From Azospirillum agricola (GTDB lineage: Bacteria; Pseudomonadota; Alphaproteobacteria; Azospirillales; Azospirillaceae), in the NCBI RefSeq assembly GCF_017876095.1, contig NZ_JAGINM010000006.1, positions 62,001-126,000 of the forward strand: a stretch of DNA of 64,000 bases. Direction: 5' to 3'. This document shows, in pieces, positions 1 through 8,774 of the stretch (the first letter of the stretch is position 1; each line of letters opens with the position of its first letter). The notes under the pieces were generated by a model. It made no database searches and had not been told where the DNA came from. It saw nothing but the letters and a program-made list of their open reading frames with translations. The position numbers and the translations under genes are program-made.

Positions 1-222
1 GTGGCGACCGCCTGCCTGCTCGACGGCGCCCCGGCCAACGCCCTGGCGGTGGTTCCCGCCGGCTCGTCCAAGCGCTGCGACGTCGAGCATCCCACCGGCC
101 GCCTGACCGTCGAGATCGAGCTCGAGGCGCGGGCCGAGGGGATCAAGCTGCGCCGCGCCGCCCTGGTGCGGACGGCGCGCCTGCTGATGGACGGCACCGT
201 GTTCGTGCCCGGCACCGTCTGA
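1..222 (+). CDS. PrpF / 4-oxalomesaconate tautomerase-like isomerase, C-terminal fragment
   Basis: Only the last 73 residues are inside the window; the reading frame is open at base 1 and ends at a TGA at 220-222. The segment RRAALVRTARLLMDG followed by a short strand and the stop, and the preceding HPTGRLTVEIE strand, look like the C-terminal end of PrpF-family isomerases. This family has a diaminopimelate-epimerase fold and moves double bonds in aconitate-like or oxalomesaconate substrates. Which substrate cannot be told from this fragment, and the gene's operon lies outside the window. It converges with the RND pump gene across a perfect palindrome. Confidence 0.7.
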   Translation: MATACLLDGAPANALAVVPAGSSKRCDVEHPTGRLTVEIELEARAEGIKLRRAALVRTARLLMDGTVFVPGTV

Positions 223-248
223 AAGGCGGTTCGCTCCGGCTGCGGGAC

Positions 249-272
249 GGCTGTCCGCGATCGCGGACAGCC
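249..272. terminator. Perfect palindrome between convergent genes
   Basis: The 24 bases form a perfect dyad: GGCTGTCCGC, then GATC, then GCGGACAGCC. It lies 27 bp after the stop of the PrpF-like gene and 15 bp after the stop of the facing RND gene, so a bidirectional transcription terminator is the natural reading. There is no T-tract, as is common in very GC-rich genomes. Confidence 0.55.
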
Positions 273-286
273 TGCCGGATGGCCGG

Positions 287-3200
287 TCAAACCGCCGCGT
301 CCGGCACCGCCGGCTTCGGCTTCCTCCGCCGCTCGGTCAGTTGCGAGACCAGCCGGTAGAACAGCGGCACGAAGAAGACCGCCAGGAAGGTCGCGGCCAG
401 CATGCCGCCGATCACCCCGGTGCCGATCGAATGGCGGCTGCCGGCACCCGCGCCCGCGCTGATGGCCAGCGGCACGCAGCCGAGGATGAAGGCCAGCGAG
501 GTCATGACGATCGGGCGGAAACGCAGCCTCGCCGCCTCCATCGCCGCCTCCTGGACGCTGCGGCCCTCCTGGCGGAGCTGCACCGCGAACTCGACGATCA
601 GGATGGCGTTCTTCGCCGCCAGACCGATCAGCGTCACCAGACCGATCTGGAAATAGACGTCGTTCTGCAACCCGCGCAGCCAGATCGCCAGCACCGCGCC
701 GAACACCGCGAAGGGCACCGCCGTCACCACCGCCAGCGGCAGCGACCAGCGTTCGTACTGCGCCGCCAGGATCAGGAAGACCATGACGATGCCGAAGAGG
801 AAGGCTTGGGACGCCGAGCCCTGGGTCGCCTGCTCCTGGAAGGCGGAACCGATGAAGCCGATCGAGAAGGTCTCCGGCAGGACCTTGGCCGCCGCCTCCT
901 GGATCGCCGCCAGCGCCTGCCCCGAGCTGTAGCCGGGCGCCGGGCTGCCCATCACCTTGGCCGCCGGGAAGACGTTGAAGCGCTCCATCAGGTCGGGGCC
1001 GATGACGCGCTGGACCGTCACCAGACTGTCGAGCGGTATCATGTCGCCGGCGTTCGAGCGCACGAAGACGTGGCGCAAATCGTCGGGCTTCTCGCGGAAT
1101 TCCGGCTCCGATTGCAGGTTGACGCGGTAGGCGCGGCCGAACAGCGTGAAGTCGTTGACGTAGAGGCTGCCGAAGCTGCTCTGCATCGTGTCGAAGATCA
1201 CGTTGAGCGGCACGTCGAGCGCCTTGACCTTGTCGCGGTCGATGGTCACCCGGTATTGCGGCACGGCGGTCGAGAAGGTGGTGCGCACGCCGGCCAGCTC
1301 GGGATGCTTGGCGGCCTCCTGCACCAGCGCGTTGGTCGCCTGCATCAGCGCCTCGGCGTTGCCGCCGCCGCGGTTCTGCACATACAGCTCGAAGCCGCCG
1401 GTCGTGCTCATGCCGGTGATCGGCGGCGGGTTGAAGGACAGCACCATGGCGTCCTTGATGCCGCTTGCCATGCCCATGAAGGCGCCGGTCAGCTTGCGGG
1501 CGTCGAGCGAGGGATCCGTACGCTCCGACCAGTCCTTCAGCGTCACGAAGGACACGCCGGCGCTGGTCTTGTTCGACATCGACAGCAGGTCGAAGCCGGC
1601 GAAGGTGACGACGTCGGCCACCGCCGGCTGCTTGGCCAGCATGCCGTTGATGGTGTCGGTCACGGCGTTGGTGCGGCTCAGCGAGGCGGCCGGCGGCAGC
1701 ACCGGCATCATGAAGACGTAGCCCTGGTCCTCCTCCGGCGCCAGCGCGCCGGGCACCCGCTGGAACAGCATGGCGGTGGCGCCGAGCAGCCCGGCGAACA
1801 GGATCAGGCTGAGGAAGGCCCGGCGGTTGAAGAAGCGCACCCCGAAGAGATAGCCGTTGGTCGCCCGCTCGAACCAGCGGTTGAAGATGCGGAAGGGCAG
1901 GATCGGCTCGGCGTGGCCGGGCTTGAGGATCAGGGCGCAGAGCGCCGGGGTCAGGGTGAGTGCTACGATGCCGGAGATCACCACCGACACCGCGATGGTG
2001 ATGGCGAACTGCTTGTACATCTGCCCGACCAGCCCGCCCATGAAGGCGACCGGCACGAACACCGCGCACAGCACCAGCACGATGGCGATGACCGGGCCGC
2101 TGACCTCCTCCATCGCCTCGAAGGCGGCGTCGCGCGGCGACAGCTTGTCCTGCGCCATGATGCGCTCGACATTCTCCAGCACGACGATGGCGTCGTCCAC
2201 CACGATGCCGATGGCCAGCACCATGCCGAACAGCGTCAGCAGGTTGATCGAGAAGCCCAGCAGATACATGCCGGCGAAGGTGCCGATCAGCGACACCGGC
2301 ACCGCCAGCAGAGGGATGATGGTCGCCCGCCAGTTCTGGAGGAACAGGAAGACGACGCAGACGACCAGGATCAGCGCCTCGATGAAGGTGTGGATCACCT
2401 CGTCGATGGAGACCTGGACGAACTTGGTGGTGTCGAAGGGGATCGAGTAGGCGACGCCCTCGGGGAAGCGCTTGGCGACCTCGGCCATCTTGGCGCGCAC
2501 CGCCTCGGCGGTGGCCAGCGCGTTGGCGCCGGGCTGGAGATAGACGCCGATGGCGACCGCCGGGCTGCCGTTGTAGGTGGCGGAGAAGTTGTAGTCCTGC
2601 GCCCCCAGCTCGACCCGCGCCACGTCCTTCAGGCGCAGCGCCGCGCCGTTGCTGTCGGCGCGCAGGATGATGTTGCCGAACTCCTCGGGATCGAGCAGGC
2701 GGCCGGGGGTGGTGACGCTGTAGGTGAAGGCCTGCGGCGTCGCCATCGGCTCCTGGCCGAAGCTGCCGGCGGCGAACTGCGAGTTCTGCTCGCGCACGGC
2801 GGCGGCGACGTCGCTCGGCGTCAGGTCGAAGCGCGCCAGCTTGTCCGGCCGCAGCCAGATGCGCATGGCGTAGTCCTTGGCCCCGAACAGCGAGGCGTCG
2901 CCGACGCCCGGCGTCCGCTTGAGGTCGTCGATGACGTTGAGCAGCGCGTAGTTCGACACGTAGACCGGATCGTAGCGCTTGTCCGGCGAGGACATGGTGA
3001 CGACCTGGAGGATCGAGGTCGAGCGCTTGCGCACGGTGACGCCCTGGCGGCGCACCTCCTCGGGCAGGCGGGCCAGCGCCGCCTGCACGCGGTTGTTGAC
3101 GTCGATGGTCGCCTGGTCGGGGTTGGTGCCGATCTGGAAGGTGACGGTCACCGACACCGTGCCGCTGGAGGATGCGGTCGAGCGCATGTAGAGCATGCGG

Positions 3201-3421
3201 TCGACGCCGTTGATCTGCTGCTCCAGCGGGGCGGCGACGGTCTCGGCGATGACCTCGGCGCTGGCGCCGGGGTAGGTCGCCGAGACGACGACCTCGGGCG
3301 GGACGATCTCGGGATACTGCGCGATCGGCAGCGCCCGCATCGCCATCAGCCCGGCGAGCACGATGACGACCGACAGCACGGTCGCGAAGACCGGCCGGTC
3401 GATGAAGAAGCGGGAGATCAT
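287..3421 (-). CDS. RND multidrug efflux permease (HAE1/AcrB type)
   Basis: This 1044-residue inner-membrane protein has the usual AcrB length. It starts [19 protein letters not shown], the standard first transmembrane helix of hydrophobe/amphiphile efflux (HAE1) pumps, has the repeated large periplasmic loops, and carries the proton-relay aspartate pair in helix 4 ([15 protein letters not shown]). The C-terminal half has [17 protein letters not shown] and ends in a basic tail. It exports drugs or detergents by proton antiport together with the adaptor encoded just upstream. The start ATG overlaps the adaptor stop in ATGA (3418-3421), so the two are translationally coupled. No outer-membrane TolC-like channel gene lies in the cluster, so one encoded elsewhere is presumably used. 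The substrate range is not readable from sequence. Confidence 0.95.
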   Translation of the reverse strand: MISRFFIDRPVFATVLSVVIVLAGLMAMRALPIAQYPEIVPPEVVVSATYPGASAEVIAETVAAPLEQQINGVDRMLYMRSTASSSGTVSVTVTFQIGTNPDQATIDVNNRVQAALARLPEEVRRQGVTVRKRSTSILQVVTMSSPDKRYDPVYVSNYALLNVIDDLKRTPGVGDASLFGAKDYAMRIWLRPDKLARFDLTPSDVAAAVREQNSQFAAGSFGQEPMATPQAFTYSVTTPGRLLDPEEFGNIILRADSNGAALRLKDVARVELGAQDYNFSATYNGSPAVAIGVYLQPGANALATAEAVRAKMAEVAKRFPEGVAYSIPFDTTKFVQVSIDEVIHTFIEALILVVCVVFLFLQNWRATIIPLLAVPVSLIGTFAGMYLLGFSINLLTLFGMVLAIGIVVDDAIVVLENVERIMAQDKLSPRDAAFEAMEEVSGPVIAIVLVLCAVFVPVAFMGGLVGQMYKQFAITIAVSVVISGIVALTLTPALCALILKPGHAEPILPFRIFNRWFERATNGYLFGVRFFNRRAFLSLILFAGLLGATAMLFQRVPGALAPEEDQGYVFMMPVLPPAASLSRTNAVTDTINGMLAKQPAVADVVTFAGFDLLSMSNKTSAGVSFVTLKDWSERTDPSLDARKLTGAFMGMASGIKDAMVLSFNPPPITGMSTTGGFELYVQNRGGGNAEALMQATNALVQEAAKHPELAGVRTTFSTAVPQYRVTIDRDKVKALDVPLNVIFDTMQSSFGSLYVNDFTLFGRAYRVNLQSEPEFREKPDDLRHVFVRSNAGDMIPLDSLVTVQRVIGPDLMERFNVFPAAKVMGSPAPGYSSGQALAAIQEAAAKVLPETFSIGFIGSAFQEQATQGSASQAFLFGIVMVFLILAAQYERWSLPLAVVTAVPFAVFGAVLAIWLRGLQNDVYFQIGLVTLIGLAAKNAILIVEFAVQLRQEGRSVQEAAMEAARLRFRPIVMTSLAFILGCVPLAISAGAGAGSRHSIGTGVIGGMLAATFLAVFFVPLFYRLVSQLTERRRKPKPAVPDAAV

Positions 3422-4626
3422 CGCGCGGCCTCCTTGGCGGGGGAGGCGGCGGGAGCCGGAGCAGCCGGAGCGGGGGCCGCCGGGGCGACGGCCTTGACGG
3501 TGGCGCCGGGGCGCACCTTGATGACGCCCTCGGTGATCAGCCGGTCGCCGCTCTTCAGCCCGTCGGCGACGACGAAGCGGTCGCCGACGGCGCGGCCGAG
3601 CCTGACCGGGCGGATCTGCGCCTGCACCGCCCCCTCGCCGGGCACGACATAGACGAAGGTGCCCTGCGGTCCCTGCATCACCGCCTTCTGCGGCACGGCG
3701 ATGGCGTTCTTCAGCGTCATGCCCTTGACCACCGCGCGGACGAACTGGCCGGGCAGCAGCCGGTTGTCGGGGTTGGCGACGACGGCGCGGGCGCGGATGG
3801 TGCCGGTGCGCGGGTCGACCGTGCTGTCGGTGTAGTTGATCTGGCCGCTGCCGCCGAGCACCGTCCCGTTGGCGGTGCGGACGTCGACCGGCAGATGGCC
3901 GTCGGCCGGGGCGGCGACGGTCCCCTTGGCGATCTCCTCGCGGTAGATCGTCGCCTCGGCGTCGGGAATGGCGAAGTTGACGTAGACCGGGTCGAGCTGG
4001 GTGATGTTGGTCAGCAGCCCGTTGCTTCCGGTGTCGACGAGGCTGCCCTCCGACATCGTTTCGCGGCTGGTGACGCCGCTGACCGGGGCCTTGACCTGGG
4101 TGTAGTCGAGGTCGATCTTGGCCGCCCGCACCTCGGCCTCGGCCACCGCGACGCTGGCGCGGGCGAGGTCGAGCGCCGACAGCGCCTCGTCGCGCTCCCG
4201 CCCGCTGACCGTCTCGCGCTGGAACAGCGGCTCGATGCGCTTCCAGTTGCGGTCGGCCTGGAGCAGCCGGGCCTGCTCCTGGCGGAGCTGCGCCTCGGCG
4301 CGGGCCAGCTTGACGCGGTAGGGCTCGGGGTCGAGGCGGAACAGCACGTCGCCCTGCTTGACGACGGAGCCCTCGACGTAGGTGCGCTCCAGCAGGATGC
4401 CGCCGACGCGCGCCCGCACCTCGACCTCGCGCGAGCCGGCGACGCGGCCGGCGTATTCGAAGCTGAGCGGCACGTCCTGCGCCTGGACGAGGATGGCGGT
4501 CACTTCCGGAGGAGGCGGGGCGGTCTGCGCCAGCGCCGGCCCGGTGCAGACGGCAAGCAGCAGCGACGCGGCGAGCGGCGCCGCGAGGAAACCAGGAAAG
4601 GCGTGGCGCGCGGAACTTGCGGTCAT
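3418..4626 (-). CDS. RND efflux periplasmic adaptor (membrane fusion protein, AcrA-like)
   Basis: This 402-residue adaptor links the RND permease to an outer-membrane channel. It has an N-terminal export signal ending ALAQ-T, a barrel-sandwich (lipoyl-like) region [18 protein letters not shown], a coiled-coil hairpin (about residues 90-160), a beta-barrel region around [19 protein letters not shown], and a Pro/Ala-rich tail. The cysteine in LLLAVCTG is not in a good lipobox, so it may be anchored differently from AcrA. An in-frame ATG at 4686 would put the start inside the operator palindrome and before the signal peptide, so the ATG at 4626 is chosen. It is transcribed first in a two-gene operon, divergent from a TetR repressor, which probably represses it through the site at 4674-4697. 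Confidence 0.93.
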   Translation of the reverse strand: MTASSARHAFPGFLAAPLAASLLLAVCTGPALAQTAPPPPEVTAILVQAQDVPLSFEYAGRVAGSREVEVRARVGGILLERTYVEGSVVKQGDVLFRLDPEPYRVKLARAEAQLRQEQARLLQADRNWKRIEPLFQRETVSGRERDEALSALDLARASVAVAEAEVRAAKIDLDYTQVKAPVSGVTSRETMSEGSLVDTGSNGLLTNITQLDPVYVNFAIPDAEATIYREEIAKGTVAAPADGHLPVDVRTANGTVLGGSGQINYTDSTVDPRTGTIRARAVVANPDNRLLPGQFVRAVVKGMTLKNAIAVPQKAVMQGPQGTFVYVVPGEGAVQAQIRPVRLGRAVGDRFVVADGLKSGDRLITEGVIKVRPGATVKAVAPAAPAPAAPAPAASPAKEAAR

Positions 4627-4673
4627 GGCGGCTTCCGGACGGGGCTGTCGGGGGAAATGATGCGCCTGTTGTA

Positions 4674-4697
4674 TACAGACATTCATGCATGTATGTA
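4674..4697. promoter_or_regulatory. AcrR/TtgR-type operator palindrome
   Basis: The two 12-bp halves TACAGACATTCA and TGCATGTATGTA match as an inverted repeat at 10 of 12 positions. They closely resemble the 24-bp TACATACATT...AATGTATGTA operator that AcrR uses at E. coli acrAB. The site sits between the divergent adaptor gene and the TetR gene, 48 bp before the adaptor start, where it would cover promoter DNA of the pump operon. Confidence 0.75.
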
Positions 4698-4707
4698 AAG
4701 CGGCAGG

Positions 4708-4736
4708 GCGACACCTGAGGGCAGGCGCTGTATAAG
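4708..4736 (+). promoter_or_regulatory. Candidate promoter of the TetR gene
   Basis: GCGACA (4708-4713) and TATAAG (4731-4736) are separated by 17 bp, matching a sigma-70 layout with 4/6 and 5/6 consensus bases. The predicted transcript would begin just before the AGGGAAGG ribosome site of the TetR gene. It lies 11 bp from the operator, so self-repression is plausible. This is prediction only. Confidence 0.35.
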
Positions 4737-4757
4737 GACGCCCGCGAGGGAAGGCCG

Positions 4758-5414
4758 ATGGTACGACGGACGAAAGAAGAAGCGGAGCAGACCCGCAACG
4801 CCATCCTCGACGCCGCCGAGGCGCTGTTCTTCGAGCAGGGCGTCGCGCGCACCACGCTGGAGGGGATCGCGCGGGCGGCCGGGGTCACCCGTGGCGCCGT
4901 CTATTGGCACTTCCACGACAAGGTCGATCTGTTCGAGGCGATGCAGGCCCGCGCCAAGCTGCCGCAGGAGGACGTCTTCCACGGACTGCTCGACCGGGCG
5001 GACGCCTCGTCCCTGGAGGCGTTGTGCGCCACGTTGAAGGAGGTGTTGCAGCTGATGGTCACCGACCAGCGGCGCCGCCGTGTCTTCACCATCCTGTTCC
5101 ACCGCTGCGAGTATGTCGAGGAGATGCGCGGGATCATCGAGCGCAAGCAGGCCCGCACCGACGAATTCATGGAACGCGCGACCCGATTCTTCGAGGCGGC
5201 GGCGGCGCGGGGGGATCTGGCGCCGCACTGGCTGCCGGCGGCGGCGGCGCTGTCGATGCACGCGCTGCTGATCGGGCTGTTGAGCCGGATGCTCCAGGCC
5301 GGCGCCCCGGACGAGCGCGCGGTCGCCCTGGCCCAGGAGTGCGTCACCGCCTTCTTCCGCTCCCTGGCGATCTCCGGCGATCCGGCCCCGGGAGCCGGCG
5401 GGGCTCCGACGTAA
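4758..5414 (+). CDS. TetR/AcrR-family repressor of the adjacent efflux operon
   Basis: A 218-residue TetR regulator. The N-terminal helix-turn-helix is clear (residues 10-55: [20 protein letters not shown] then [10 protein letters not shown]), and the C-terminal part resembles the AcrR/TtgR ligand-binding domain ([14 protein letters not shown]). The start follows an AGGGAAGG Shine-Dalgarno. Its position, divergent from an RND pump with an AcrR-like palindrome between, strongly suggests it represses the pump and is released by pump substrates. The Pro/Gly-rich last residues have no obvious role. Confidence 0.9.
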   Translation: MVRRTKEEAEQTRNAILDAAEALFFEQGVARTTLEGIARAAGVTRGAVYWHFHDKVDLFEAMQARAKLPQEDVFHGLLDRADASSLEALCATLKEVLQLMVTDQRRRRVFTILFHRCEYVEEMRGIIERKQARTDEFMERATRFFEAAAARGDLAPHWLPAAAALSMHALLIGLLSRMLQAGAPDERAVALAQECVTAFFRSLAISGDPAPGAGGAPT

Positions 5415-5469
5415 CAGGGCGACACCGAAGCCTGGGCTGACGTGAAAGCGCCACGGAACCCGTTACCAC

Positions 5470-5508
5470 GCTGTCCAGCCCTTTCCCCGTGGGAGAGGGC
5501 TGGACAGC
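5470..5508. terminator. Strong hairpin between convergent tetR and codA
   Basis: GCTGTCCAGCCCT (5470-5482) pairs perfectly with AGGGCTGGACAGC (5496-5508). The 13-base loop can itself pair further (CCC with GGG). It lies between the stops of two convergent genes and so is a likely bidirectional terminator. A dispersed palindromic repeat is the alternative. Confidence 0.6.
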
Positions 5509-5528
5509 GGTGTTGCGATGGGATTTCC

Positions 5529-6809
5529 TCAAGCCACCGGCGTCGTGAAGCTCACGCTCGCCGGCCGGCCCGGCAAATCCAGCTCCGCCTGCACCGGGGC
5601 GCAGCGGCTGATCACCCGTCCACGGCGCAGCACCAGCAGCCGCGCGGCCCGCGTGCGGATCGCCTCGACCGGGCTGCCGGCCTGGAGCACCACCAGATCG
5701 GCGTTGCAGCCCGGCTCCAGCCCGTAGCCCTCGAGGTGCAGCAGCTTGGCCGGGTTGACGGTGACGGCGTCGAAGCAGGCGGCCATGCCGGCCTGCCCGG
5801 TCATCTGCCCGACATGCAGCCCCATGTGCGCCACCTCCAGCATGTCGCCGGAGCCGAGCGGGTACCAGGGATCCATCACACAGTCGTGCCCGAACGCCAC
5901 CGTCAGCCCGGCGGCCATCAGTTCGGGCACGCGGGTCATGCCGCGGCGCTTCGGGTAGCTGTCGTGGCGGCCTTGCAGGGTGATGTTGATCAGCGGGTTG
6001 GCGATCACGCCGAGGTTCGCCTCCGCCATCAGCGGGATCAGTTTGGAAACATAGTAGTTGTCCATCGAGTGCATGGATGTCAGGTGCGATCCCGTCACCC
6101 GGCCCTGCATCCCCAGCCGTTGCGCCTCATAGGCCAGAGTCTCGACATGGCGCGACAGCGGGTCGTCGCTCTCGTCGCAATGCATGTCGACCAGCAGCCC
6201 GCGCTCCGCCGCGATCTCGCAGAGCAGCCGGACCGAGGCGGCGCCGTCGGCCATCGTCCGCTCGAAATGCGGGATGCCGCCGACGACATCGACGCCCAGG
6301 TCGAGCGCCCGCCTCAGCCGCTCCTCGGTGCCGGGGGAGCGCAGCACGCCGTCCTGCGGGAAGGCGACGAGTTGCAGATCCAGATAGGGCGCGACGCGCT
6401 TCCGAACCTCCAGCAGCGCCTCGACCGCCAGCAGGCGCGGGTCGCAGACGTCGACGTGGCTGCGGATCGCCAGCAGGCCGCGCGCCACCGCCCAGTCGCA
6501 ATAGGCCAGCGCCCGCTCGACGATGGCCTCCTGGACCAGCTGCGGCTTCAGCTCGCCCCACAGCGCGATGCCCTCCAGCAGCGTGCCGGACTGGTTGACG
6601 CGCGGCAGCCCGTAGCTGAGCGTCGAATCCATGTGGAAATGCGCGTCCACGAAGGGTGGCGTCACCAGCCGGCCGGTGGCGTCGACCTCGCTGCCGGCCT
6701 CGCCGGGCAGCTCCGGCGCGACGGCGGCGATGCGGCCGTCCTTGATTGCGATGTCGACGCCCTTGCGGCCATCCGGCAGGGTGGCGCGGCGCAGGACCAG
6801 ATCGAACAT
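5529..6809 (-). CDS. codA: Cytosine deaminase
   Basis: A 426-residue amidohydrolase that matches E. coli CodA (427 aa) along its length. It would deaminate cytosine to uracil and ammonia in pyrimidine salvage. The metal ligands are at the positions expected relative to E. coli with a 4-residue offset: H57 and H59 (AHFHMD), H210 and catalytic E213 (MHCDES), and D309 (FGHDCVMDPWYP). The CodA-typical NQSGTL and NITLQGRHDSYPKRRG segments are present. It is the last gene of a five-gene operon behind a BMP-type ABC importer and its ATG overlaps the previous stop (TGATG), so the imported substrate is probably a pyrimidine base or nucleoside. A related amidohydrolase specificity (for example creatinine or ammelide) is less likely. 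Confidence 0.88.
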   Translation of the reverse strand: MFDLVLRRATLPDGRKGVDIAIKDGRIAAVAPELPGEAGSEVDATGRLVTPPFVDAHFHMDSTLSYGLPRVNQSGTLLEGIALWGELKPQLVQEAIVERALAYCDWAVARGLLAIRSHVDVCDPRLLAVEALLEVRKRVAPYLDLQLVAFPQDGVLRSPGTEERLRRALDLGVDVVGGIPHFERTMADGAASVRLLCEIAAERGLLVDMHCDESDDPLSRHVETLAYEAQRLGMQGRVTGSHLTSMHSMDNYYVSKLIPLMAEANLGVIANPLINITLQGRHDSYPKRRGMTRVPELMAAGLTVAFGHDCVMDPWYPLGSGDMLEVAHMGLHVGQMTGQAGMAACFDAVTVNPAKLLHLEGYGLEPGCNADLVVLQAGSPVEAIRTRAARLLVLRRGRVISRCAPVQAELDLPGRPASVSFTTPVA

Positions 6810-7723
6810 CAGCGTTCTCCTTTGCGGTAGGGCACCATCAGGGCGCGCGGGTAGGAGGCGCGGCGCGCCACCAGGACCAGCGCCAGGATGCTCAGCAGAT
6901 AGGGCATCATCAGGAAGACTTGATAAGGCAGGACGCCGCCGGCCACCTGCTGCAACCGCAGTTGCAGCGCGTCGAAGACGGCGAACAGCAGCGCGCCCAG
7001 CAGCGCCTTGCCCGGCCGCCAGGAGGCGAAGACCACCAGCGCCACGCAGATCCAGCCGCGCCCGTTGACCATGTTGAAGAAGAAGGCGTTGAAGGCCGAC
7101 AGCGTCAGGAAGGCGCCGGCCAGCGCCATCAGCGCGCTGCCCGCCATCACGGCACCGATGCGCAGGGCGGTGACGTTGAGGCCCTGCGCCTCGGCCGCCG
7201 CCGGATTCTCGCCGACCAGCCGCACCGCCAGCCCGACCGGCGTGCGGTACAGCACATAGGCGACCAGCACGACCAGCGCCAGCGCGAGGTAGGTCAGCGG
7301 CGTCTGCGCCAGCGCCCCCGGCAAATCGAGCGGCTGGAACGGAGTGACCGTCGGCGGCGTGCTCGCCTGCGGCAGCACGAGGCGGTAGACGTAGTAGGAC
7401 AGGCTGGTCCCCAGCAGCGTGACGCCGATGCCGGTGACATGCTGCGACAGGCCGAGCGGCACCGTCAGCAGCGCGTGCAGCAGCCCGAGCAGCGCCCCGC
7501 AACCGGCCGCGAAGACCACGCCGGTCCACAGGTCGGCGCCCTGGTAGACCGCCATCCAGCCGGCCATGGCGCCCAGCGTCATGATGCCCTCGATGCCGAG
7601 GTTGAGCACGCCGGCGCGCTCGCACAGCAGCTCCCCCAGCGTGCCCAGCACATAGGGGGTGGCGATGCGCAGGACCGCCGTCCAGAAGGCGGCGGAGACG
7701 AGAATGTCGAGAATTTCGGTCAC
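6809..7723 (-). CDS. ABC transporter permease for nucleosides/nucleobases (YufQ/NupQ type)
   Basis: A 304-residue integral membrane protein with about eight hydrophobic segments. The N-terminal segment LCERAGVLNLGIEGIMTLGA is the hallmark of the second permease of BMP-linked importers (Bacillus NupQ/YufQ and related), in the branched-chain permease superfamily. It begins with GTG (7721-7723), one base after the stop of the partner permease, and its stop overlaps the codA start. It should form the heteromeric channel with the other permease and be driven by the double-ATPase subunit. Confidence 0.9.
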   Translation of the reverse strand: MTEILDILVSAAFWTAVLRIATPYVLGTLGELLCERAGVLNLGIEGIMTLGAMAGWMAVYQGADLWTGVVFAAGCGALLGLLHALLTVPLGLSQHVTGIGVTLLGTSLSYYVYRLVLPQASTPPTVTPFQPLDLPGALAQTPLTYLALALVVLVAYVLYRTPVGLAVRLVGENPAAAEAQGLNVTALRIGAVMAGSALMALAGAFLTLSAFNAFFFNMVNGRGWICVALVVFASWRPGKALLGALLFAVFDALQLRLQQVAGGVLPYQVFLMMPYLLSILALVLVARRASYPRALMVPYRKGER

Positions 7724-7724
7724 G

Positions 7725-8774
7725 TCAGCCTCGCCGCAGGCGGTAACGCGCCAGCAGCCCGGCGACCAGCATGCAGAGCAGGCTGGTGGCGACGAGCACG
7801 TCGGCGATGTAGTTGGGCACCGGCATGGCGCGGCTCATGGCGTCGGCGCCGACGAAGATGCCGGCGATGAACAGCGCCGCCCCGACCACGCCCAGCGGGT
7901 GAAGCTGCGCCAGCATGGCGACGACGATGCCGCTGTAGCCGAAGCCGGGCGACAGGTCGAGCGTCAGATAGCCCTTCAGCCCGCAGACCTCCGCCGCCCC
8001 TGCCAGCCCGGCGAGCCCGCCGGACAGCAGCGCCGTGCGCAGCATGACCCGCGTCACCGGCATGCCGGCGAAGGCGGCGGCGCGCGGGTTGGCGCCGACC
8101 GCGCGGTTCTCGTAGCCCCAGATGGTCCGCGTGTCGATCAGCCACAGCAGTAGCGACAGGCCGAGCGCGATGGCGAGGCCGGCGTGCAGGCGGGTGCGCT
8201 CGACCAGCTTGGGCAGCTCGGCCGCCGGATCGACCGGGGCCGACTGCGGCCAGCCCATGCCCATCGGGTCCTTGAGCGCGCCCTCCAGCAGCATCGACAC
8301 GAACAGCAGCACGACGAAGTTCAGCAGCAGCGTTGTCACCACCTCGTCGACGCCGAAGCGGACCTTCAGCACCGCCGGCCCCAGCAGGGTGACGCCGCCG
8401 GCCGCCATGCCGGCGAGCAGCACGACCGGCATCAGCAGCCAGGCCGGCAGGTCGAGCATCCCGCCGCCCAGCACCACGGCGGCGAGCGCCCCCATGTAGA
8501 GCTGCCCCTCGGCGCCGATGTTCCACAGCTTGGCGCGGAAGGCGACGGCGGCGGCCAGCCCGGTGAGGATCAGCGGGGTGGCCCTGGTCAGCGTTTCGGT
8601 CAGGGCGAAGCGCGAGCCGACGGCGCCCTCGATCAGCAGCCCGTAGGCGCGCAGCACCGGCGCGCCGGTCCAGGCGACCAGCAGGGCGCAGAGCGCCAGC
8701 GCCGCCAGCACGGCGCCCAGCGGCGCCAGCAGCCGGACGGCGAGCGGGGTATCGGTGCGCGGTTCAAGCCGCAT
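7725..8774 (-). CDS. ABC transporter permease for nucleosides/nucleobases (YufP/NupP type)
   Basis: A 349-residue membrane protein, the first permease of the importer. The segment FRAKLWNIGAEGQLYMGALA is the diagnostic motif of this subunit (NupP/YufP type), preceded by a short cytoplasmic N-terminus and one signal-anchor helix, and followed by about eight membrane spans. The start overlaps the end of the ATPase gene by 11 bp, which implies translational coupling. The order substrate-binding protein, ATPase, permease, permease, deaminase is typical of purine/pyrimidine uptake operons in alphaproteobacteria. Confidence 0.9.
   Translation of the reverse strand: MRLEPRTDTPLAVRLLAPLGAVLAALALCALLVAWTGAPVLRAYGLLIEGAVGSRFALTETLTRATPLILTGLAAAVAFRAKLWNIGAEGQLYMGALAAVVLGGGMLDLPAWLLMPVVLLAGMAAGGVTLLGPAVLKVRFGVDEVVTTLLLNFVVLLFVSMLLEGALKDPMGMGWPQSAPVDPAAELPKLVERTRLHAGLAIALGLSLLLWLIDTRTIWGYENRAVGANPRAAAFAGMPVTRVMLRTALLSGGLAGLAGAAEVCGLKGYLTLDLSPGFGYSGIVVAMLAQLHPLGVVGAALFIAGIFVGADAMSRAMPVPNYIADVLVATSLLCMLVAGLLARYRLRRG

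Noticed and set aside
341..3652. Very long open frame on the plus strand opposite the RND gene
   Set aside because: His/Arg/Gln-rich sequence with no family features; it is the complementary shadow of a GC-rich gene that has clear RND motifs.
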